Shown piece by piece: positions 22,446 to 26,967 of a stretch of 26,967 nucleotides of DNA (the stretch's first letter is position 1; each line of letters starts with the position of its first letter). The stretch comes from Candidatus Peribacter sp. UBA6535. GTDB lineage: Bacteria; Patescibacteriota; Gracilibacteria; Peribacterales; Peribacteraceae. The stretch is from assembly GCA_002436205.1 (NCBI GenBank), contig DJKT01000023.1, positions 1-26,967 on the forward strand, in the 5' to 3' direction. Both the position numbers and the translations under genes were made by a program. Under the pieces are notes generated by a model. The model did not search any database, was not told the origin of the DNA, and saw nothing but the letters and a program-made list of their open reading frames with translations.

Positions 22446-22448
22446 ATC

Positions 22449-23021
22449 ATGGAACTCACGCTCCCCGATCTTCAGGAAAAACTCAAGACATGGGAAGACT
22501 GTCCTCTTAGCAAAAATGCTAACCCTGTTCTTGGTGAAGGAAACCCCAACGCTGATGTGGTGTTTATAGGAGAAGCTCCGGGTCAAAGAGAAGATGAACT
22601 TGGTAGGCCATTTGTCGGTGCGGCAGGAAAATTTTTGGATGAGCTGATTGAATCTATGGGATGGAAGAGGTCACAGGTGTACATAAGTAACGTTGTAAAA
22701 TACCGACCACCTGACAATCGTGACCCTACTCCAGAAGAGAAAGCCCAGTGCATGCCTTGGCTTATGCTGGAAATCGCTATTATCAAACCTAGGGTGATCG
22801 TTCCCCTTGGAAGACATAGTCTTGGACATTTCTTTCAGAAGCTCAGCATCTCTAACGCACACGGTGTCCCACACAAACTCACCGATGACGTTACCATCTT
22901 CCCTATCTATCATCCGGCAGCAGCACTGCATAACGGCGGTCTTCGCCAGGCACTGCTTGATGATTTTGCAAAGCTGAAAAGTTACCTAGAAGAGCAAGGC
23001 ATTGCGCCTCCTACTGAATAA
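22449..23021 (+). CDS. Uracil-DNA glycosylase, family 4, lacking two cluster cysteines
   Basis: The 190-residue product has family-4 motif A (GEAPGQREDELGRPFVG), the following GAAGKFLDELIESMG helix, YISNVVKYRPPDNRDPTPEE, VIVPLGRHS and the C-terminal motif FPIYHPAAALHNGG. Family 4 enzymes remove uracil from DNA and normally bind a [4Fe-4S] cluster with four cysteines. Here the positions read W15, C18, Y85 and C101, so two ligands are replaced by aromatic residues. It lies 3 bases after purE and 12 bases before a small membrane-protein gene. Family assignment is strong; absence of the cluster is inferred. Confidence 0.92.
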   Translation: MELTLPDLQEKLKTWEDCPLSKNANPVLGEGNPNADVVFIGEAPGQREDELGRPFVGAAGKFLDELIESMGWKRSQVYISNVVKYRPPDNRDPTPEEKAQCMPWLMLEIAIIKPRVIVPLGRHSLGHFFQKLSISNAHGVPHKLTDDVTIFPIYHPAAALHNGGLRQALLDDFAKLKSYLEEQGIAPPTE

Positions 23022-23033
23022 AATATTTATACA

Positions 23034-23396
23034 ATGAACACACTTGTCTTTGGAATTTCTTTGGCTGCACTTCTATCAACGACATCACTTTTGATAGTTC
23101 TCTTTCGGGTCAGTCCCCTGCTAGCCCCTATGCAAGCGGTATTTGCATTCTTTTTGAGTGTCTTTATGAGCACCACAACCGTTGGAACGTTGCTGTTTAT
23201 GGGGCTGTGGAAATACGTTCCACATCACACATGGGATACCGGAAAGCTAACATCCATCTCGCTTCGACAAGGAATCTTCTTGGGTAGTGCAACCAGTATA
23301 TTGCTCCTCTTTCATCTACTTGGACTTTTGACCTGGTGGATTGGTGTAATGATTTATGGGGTGTTTGTATTGGTAGAATTAGCTCTGGAACACTAG
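23034..23396 (+). CDS. Small membrane protein, 3-4 helices
   Basis: The 120-residue product has hydrophobic stretches at about 5-27, 33-60, 80-100 and 98-117, with short loops (KYVPHHTWDTGK). It lies between the glycosylase gene (12 bases) and pheS (10 bases) and is probably co-transcribed with both. No family recognised; nothing points to a specific function. Confidence 0.7.
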   Translation: MNTLVFGISLAALLSTTSLLIVLFRVSPLLAPMQAVFAFFLSVFMSTTTVGTLLFMGLWKYVPHHTWDTGKLTSISLRQGIFLGSATSILLLFHLLGLLTWWIGVMIYGVFVLVELALEH

Positions 23397-23406
23397 AATA
23401 TCTGCG

Positions 23407-24402
23407 ATGAGTGAAGTAGGAACTCCATGGGCAAGTTTTGAGCAAAGGATAGCTGATGCGGTTTCACCTTCTGAAATCGATGCCATCGATCACGAACTCT
23501 TTGGTCGTAAGGAAGGAGTAATGACCGAAGCTCTAAAAGGATTGAAAGATCTTCCGGCAGAGAAAAGGAAGGATGCTGCAAAAGATTTGAATATCGCAAA
23601 GAAGAAATTGATTGAGCTTATTGACCTAAAAAGATCTGAGCTTGGAGGCGCATCTGATGGAGATGCAATTGATGTCACGCTGGAACTTCCAAAAACGCAA
23701 CGTGGTCATCATCATTTGATCCCAGAGTTTATGCGACAGATAGAAGAAGTATTTGGACGCATGGGATTTGACGTAGCCTACGGTCCGGAGATCGAAACGG
23801 AGGATCTCAACTTTAACAAGCTTAATATTCCAGACGACCATCCTGCACGAGACGGGCAGGATACCTTTTGGATCAAGGGAGTAGAAAACACCGTACTTCG
23901 CACGCATACATCCCCGGTACAAATCCGCTACATGCAGGAGCACAAGCCACCATTTCGCATGATTTGCCCCGGAAAGGTGTACAGAAAAGATAGTGATGCT
24001 ACGCACTCCCCGATGTTTCACCAGTTTGAAGGGTTGATGATCGGAAAAGATATAACACTCGCAAACCTGAAGGCAGTACTTGTTACCTCTTTACGAGAAC
24101 TCATAGGTCGTGATGTTGAATTTCGTTTTCGCACAGGCTACTTCCCGTTTGTCGAACCCGGTATGGAAATGGATATGATGTGGCAAGGAGACCTAGAAGA
24201 CAGCCGCGAAGGAAAGTGGTTGGAGATGGGCGGTTGTGGCATGGTGCATCCCAATGTCCTCAACAATGTCGGAATTGATCCAAAAGAGTGGCAAGGCTTT
24301 GCCTTTGGGTTCGGAGTAGAAAGACCACTTATGATCAAACACCAGATCCCTGATCTTCGGAGTTTCTATGAAGGTGATCTTAGGTTTTTGCGACAGTTCT
24401 AG
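23407..24402 (+). CDS. pheS: Phenylalanyl-tRNA synthetase alpha subunit
   Basis: PheS is the catalytic subunit of the class II PheRS heterotetramer. The 331-residue product has an N-terminal tRNA-binding coiled-coil region (about 1-80), then GHHHLIPEFMRQIEEVFGRMGF, class II motif 2 in CPGKVYRKDSDATHSPMFHQFEG, and motif 3 in GFAFGFGVERP. Length is normal. pheT does not follow; instead a convergent gene overlaps the stop by four bases. The beta subunit must be encoded elsewhere. Confidence 0.96.
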   Translation: MSEVGTPWASFEQRIADAVSPSEIDAIDHELFGRKEGVMTEALKGLKDLPAEKRKDAAKDLNIAKKKLIELIDLKRSELGGASDGDAIDVTLELPKTQRGHHHLIPEFMRQIEEVFGRMGFDVAYGPEIETEDLNFNKLNIPDDHPARDGQDTFWIKGVENTVLRTHTSPVQIRYMQEHKPPFRMICPGKVYRKDSDATHSPMFHQFEGLMIGKDITLANLKAVLVTSLRELIGRDVEFRFRTGYFPFVEPGMEMDMMWQGDLEDSREGKWLEMGGCGMVHPNVLNNVGIDPKEWQGFAFGFGVERPLMIKHQIPDLRSFYEGDLRFLRQF

Positions 24403-24758
24403 AGCTTCCTCTTACTCGGCAGCAATCCCAAAGCCCAACGTGTTAATTTTGTAGCAGTACTTATATTCTCTCCTGGGTTCTTTCCGGGAAGAATAGTACG
24501 TTCTTTAAACAATGTTTCCGTTTTTGGATTGATAAATCGTGGATCACTAATTTCAGAAAAGAGATCTACAGGACTCATGTGCTTCAACCCTCCCTTTGAT
24601 GCCAGAAATTTGATCTGATCATCTGACAAATCTGCAAAGTCATCCGATGTTCCATACTCGGCTCTACTGATCTCTTTTCCTCTTATACTTCTTAAGACAA
24701 CGCCTCTGTAAAGATCCGGGAGTTCTAGATCCTTATCTGGAGATTTTCTAGGCTTCAT
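24399..24758 (-). CDS. Hypothetical protein
   Basis: The 119-residue product is soluble and basic at both ends (MKPRKSPDKDLELPDLYRG at the start, PSKRKL at the end). A middle part rich in Asp and Leu includes DFADLSDDQIKFLASKGGL. A TACTCT box lies 7 bases before the ATG, as with other genes here. The stop overlaps that of pheS (24399-24402, CTAG). No family recognised and no membrane segment. Confidence 0.6.
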   Translation of the reverse strand: MKPRKSPDKDLELPDLYRGVVLRSIRGKEISRAEYGTSDDFADLSDDQIKFLASKGGLKHMSPVDLFSEISDPRFINPKTETLFKERTILPGKNPGENISTATKLTRWALGLLPSKRKL

Positions 24759-24788
24759 AGTAGTAAGAGTAGCACTTCAGCAAATACT

Positions 24789-24860
24789 CTATTTAGGCTG
24801 AATCGGAGGATTCACCTGAACAGGCATAGTCGGTGGTGTGATTTCTATTGGTGTGTCCAT
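24789..24860 (-). CDS. Candidate 23-residue proline-rich micropeptide
   Basis: A short frame (MDTPIEITPPTMPVQVNPPI followed by QPK) begins ten bases after a consensus TATAAT (24876-24871) that lies in a perfect inverted repeat. Six of 23 residues are proline. It is too short to judge by composition; the promoter position is the main support. It may be a real small protein or a leader peptide. Confidence 0.35.
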   Translation of the reverse strand: MDTPIEITPPTMPVQVNPPIQPK

Positions 24861-24882
24861 CTGTTGTAATATTATACAACAG
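24861..24882 (-). promoter_or_regulatory. Palindromic promoter region before the micro-ORF
   Basis: CTGTTGTA-ATATTA-TACAACAG is a perfect 8-bp inverted repeat. On the minus strand it contains TGTATAAT, and its end touches the ATG at 24860. A repressor or activator dimer bound here would cover the -10 box, so this is a plausible operator. A 5-bp inverted repeat (TTGCT/AGCAA) follows just beyond, near 24886-24900. Confidence 0.5.
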
Positions 24883-24902
24883 TTTTGCTTTTTTAGCAAG
24901 TA

Positions 24903-25538
24903 TTAGGACTCACCCCATTCCTTTGGATTTTGCGCAAATGTAGCAATACGGTCAATTTCTTCACTTCCCAGTCTCCCCTGCTCCAGGGCGATGTCTAGCA
25001 ATGTGCTGAAATCAGCCACAGGATGGAATTTTACAGAGGCATTTTGAGCCTTTTCATTAGCAACCAACATCTCATAGGTAAAGATTGCCACCACATCAGT
25101 CACATTCACACCTCCTTCCTCTCTCAGAGCCTCTACTGTAGAAACAGCGCTTCCTCCTGTTGATATGAGGTCTTCGACGACCACAACGTCCCATCCCTCT
25201 TTTAGGTCTCCTTCTATACGCTTTTTGGCCCCATGCTCCTTGGCCTTAGAGCGCACATATACGAAAGGAAGATCCATTCTATCTGCCACAAGAGCTGCCC
25301 ATCCAATAGCGGCCGTAGCAGTCCCTGCTAGGCAATCTGGATCTATGTGGAGAGACTTAATTCTCGCAACCAAGGCATCTACAACGAAGTTTCGCGCTTC
25401 GGGGTGACTGTAGATCATGCGATTGTCACAGTAGATGGGAGACTTGATTCCGGAAGTCCACGTAAATGGCGGGTCTATGGAGAGTTTGACTGCTCCGATA
25501 TCTACCAATAATTCAGCAATTCTTTTACTATGAGGCAT
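24903..25538 (-). CDS. pyrE: Orotate phosphoribosyltransferase
   Basis: PyrE joins orotate to PRPP in pyrimidine synthesis. The 211-residue product from ATG 25538 has the family start IAELLVDIGAVKLS, FTWTSGIKSPIYCDNR, the KAKEHGAKKRIEGD flexible loop and the PRPP motif VVVVEDLISTGGSAV. A frame start at 25577 adds 13 residues foreign to the family. A TACAAT box lies about 24 bases upstream, giving a short leader. No other pyrimidine gene is adjacent. Confidence 0.95.
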   Translation of the reverse strand: MPHSKRIAELLVDIGAVKLSIDPPFTWTSGIKSPIYCDNRMIYSHPEARNFVVDALVARIKSLHIDPDCLAGTATAAIGWAALVADRMDLPFVYVRSKAKEHGAKKRIEGDLKEGWDVVVVEDLISTGGSAVSTVEALREEGGVNVTDVVAIFTYEMLVANEKAQNASVKFHPVADFSTLLDIALEQGRLGSEEIDRIATFAQNPKEWGES

Positions 25539-25585
25539 ATTAATAGGAGAATGTGGATTGTAGCCGCTGGTTCTCAACCTGCGGG

Positions 25586-25602
25586 CTGACCCGTAGGGTC
25601 AG
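25586..25602. repeat. Perfect hairpin in the pyrE-rsmG intergenic region
   Basis: CTGACCC-GTA-GGGTCAG forms a 7-bp stem with a 3-base loop, preceded by GCGGG and followed by TTTTGC. It sits between divergent genes, so it is unlikely to be a terminator for either. It may be a dispersed small palindrome or a regulatory hairpin. Confidence 0.65.
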
Positions 25603-25661
25603 TTTTGCGATTCGTTTTCCGTGTGGCATAAGAAAGGTGTTAAGCTTGCTCCAAGTTTGAC

Positions 25662-26378
25662 ATGACGATTACTGATGAGCAACAACATCGGCTACGAGAA
25701 TTGCAAAAAGTTTTCTTAGAAGAAAATCAGAAACTTAATCTCTCTGCAATTCGTGAACCAGAAGCAGTGTGGATCGGAAATATTTCTGATTCGGTCGTTG
25801 CTCTTGACCTAGAGATTTTTCAGAAGTCTGATCTCAAGATCTTAGATATTGGAACTGGTGGAGGGTTTCCTCTACTCCCTCTTGCCATCTGTAAACCAGA
25901 TTCCCACTTCACAGGACTCGACTCCACGCAAAAGAAACTGGATTCTATTACACGCATGACTGATGCACTTGAGCTATCCAATGTCCACATGCTTGCAGGG
26001 CGCTGTGAGCAAAAGGGGCGAGACACGCAACACCGTGAGAGTTACGACATTGTTACCGCACGCGCACTGGCTCCGCTGAATGTTCTTCTGGAATTCTGTG
26101 CTCCGTTTGTAAAAAGGGGAGGATTCATCGTTGCGTGGAAAAGTATGAAAGTCGATACAGAACTTGAGGAGTCTCTTCTCGCCAGGGCAGAACTCAGTTG
26201 TCATCTGGTTGATTCATATACCTATGATCTTGATACGACTGGCCTGCCAACCGTAGATCCTGCGAAGCAGGGCGAAGGTTGGGGAAAGAGGCAACTCTTG
26301 GTTTTCGAAAAAACAAGCGAGACGAATGCGAAATATCCACGTGAAGTTGGTATCCCAAAAAAGAATCCCCTTCTCTAG
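25662..26378 (+). CDS. rsmG: 16S rRNA (guanine-527-N7) methyltransferase
   Basis: RsmG methylates G527 of 16S rRNA. The 238-residue product has FLEENQKLNLSAIREPEAVW, the SAM-binding LKILDIGTGGGFPLLPLA, the FTGLDSTQKKLDSI strand-helix, DIVTARALAPL and the C-terminal KYPREVGIPKKNPL, all typical of GidB/RsmG. It is joined to rlmE with no gap (TAG then ATG), so two rRNA methyltransferases share an operon. Confidence 0.95.
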   Translation: MTITDEQQHRLRELQKVFLEENQKLNLSAIREPEAVWIGNISDSVVALDLEIFQKSDLKILDIGTGGGFPLLPLAICKPDSHFTGLDSTQKKLDSITRMTDALELSNVHMLAGRCEQKGRDTQHRESYDIVTARALAPLNVLLEFCAPFVKRGGFIVAWKSMKVDTELEESLLARAELSCHLVDSYTYDLDTTGLPTVDPAKQGEGWGKRQLLVFEKTSETNAKYPREVGIPKKNPLL

Positions 26379-26951
26379 ATGCCAAAGCGCTATACCCCCA
26401 ACGATAAGTGGTCTCAAAAAGCAGCAGCCGAAGGGTACCGTGCACGGTCTGTCTATAAATTAATGGAACTGGATGAAAAGTTTCGACTGATAAAACCTGG
26501 AATGACTATACTTGATCTTGGAGCTGCCCCTGGTAGCTGGTCTCAATATGCTGCAGAAATTCTGGATGGCAATGGTCGTGTGATTGCGATTGATCTTACC
26601 GAGATCGAACCCATAGAAGGTGTAGAAACACACATCGCTGATATTACTGATACAAAAGCTTTGGATGCCATCCTTCCAGAAAAGGTCGATTTGATTATTT
26701 CTGATCTTGCCCCGAAAACCTCAGGCATCAAAGACATCGATCAGTGGAAATCTGTAGAGCTCAGTCAGACAGTACTCACTGTTGCACGAGACCGACTAAA
26801 ATCTGGTGGAAAGTGTGTAATGAAAGTATTCCGTGGTGGGGATTTTGATGAATTCATCAAAGATTGTAAGAATGAGTGGAAAGACGTGAAGACCTATCAG
26901 GCGCAGGCAAGCAGGGATAGAAGTAAGGAAATATATGTCGTGGTATACTAA
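26379..26951 (+). CDS. rlmE: 23S rRNA 2'-O-methyltransferase (RlmE/FtsJ family)
   Basis: RlmE methylates U2552 in the 23S A-loop. The 190-residue product has the N-terminal RARSVYKLMELDEKF, SAM motif LDLGAAPGSWSQYA, ISDLAPKTSG, MKVFRGGDFDEF and the end SRDRSKEIYVVVY. The catalytic K-D-K-E set is visible: K in VYKL, D in SDLAP, K in MKVF and E in SKEIY. It starts immediately after rsmG. The final 16 bases of the window follow its stop and contain nothing to call. Confidence 0.95.
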   Translation: MPKRYTPNDKWSQKAAAEGYRARSVYKLMELDEKFRLIKPGMTILDLGAAPGSWSQYAAEILDGNGRVIAIDLTEIEPIEGVETHIADITDTKALDAILPEKVDLIISDLAPKTSGIKDIDQWKSVELSQTVLTVARDRLKSGGKCVMKVFRGGDFDEFIKDCKNEWKDVKTYQAQASRDRSKEIYVVVY

Positions 26952-26967
26952 AGTCCATGATCGAACT

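Noticed and set aside
1..26967. CRISPR array, prophage or complete insertion sequence
   Set aside because: No spaced direct-repeat array, transposase, integrase or phage gene was seen.

Overview
The window looks like a chromosomal stretch of a small-genome bacterium, probably of the Candidate Phyla Radiation (Patescibacteria), perhaps near Peregrinibacteria/Peribacteria; the lineage is my inference from gene style, not a database match. Supporting signs are compact housekeeping genes with reduced or divergent domains, large secreted cysteine-rich surface proteins with Ser-rich linkers, start codons with almost no Shine-Dalgarno sequence, and promoter -10 boxes placed directly in front of start codons. 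Standard stop codons fit, including TGA at the ends of the MutY-like and FolP-like genes.

Layout. 1-2.2 kb: the start of a secreted lamin-tail-domain protein (minus strand, runs off the left edge), a 310-base intergenic region, and RNase Y with a good terminator. 2.2-8.85 kb: a five-gene plus-strand surface-protein operon. It holds two paralogous cassettes, each a large secreted protein with the same N-terminal domain and DUF4215-like cysteine repeats, followed 5 bases later by a small signal-peptide protein with one C-terminal membrane helix. A fifth, similar single-pass protein ends the operon. The second large protein carries a dockerin-like calcium-binding domain. 8.85-13.05 kb: a MutY-like adenine glycosylase (minus), then EF-Tu, ribosomal protein S10 (NusE), a small basic ribosomal-like protein, NusB and RNase III. 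13.05-15.4 kb: a Bax-inhibitor-1-like membrane protein divergent from two membrane proteins, each built of three VirB2/TrbC-pilin-like two-helix modules. 15.4-20.5 kb: repeat-rich intergenic DNA, a dihydropteroate-synthase homologue, an ACT-domain protein, phosphomannomutase/phosphoglucomutase, two small proteins, an asparaginase homologue with altered catalytic residues, and guanylate kinase.

20.5-22 kb is an RNA-rich section: a ~400-nt structured, apparently non-coding transcript with its own promoter and terminator, a DUF389 membrane protein, a duplicated 5' fragment of a tRNA, tRNA-Arg(GCG) and tRNA-Ala(GGC). 22-27 kb: class II PurE, a family-4 uracil-DNA glycosylase, a small membrane protein, PheS without PheT, a hypothetical protein, a 23-codon micro-ORF behind a palindromic promoter, PyrE, RsmG and RlmE.

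Themes. Translation and rRNA maturation dominate (EF-Tu, S10/NusE, NusB, RNase III, RNase Y, RsmG, RlmE, PheS, tRNAs). Both DNA glycosylases have lost two of the four cysteines that normally hold a [4Fe-4S] cluster. At least ten genes have a TANNNT box at about -14 to -7 from the ATG, the arrangement expected for leaderless mRNA. The most novel-looking items are the ~400-nt RNA, the tandem surface cassettes with a dockerin, the triple-module pilin-like proteins and the two cluster-less glycosylases.
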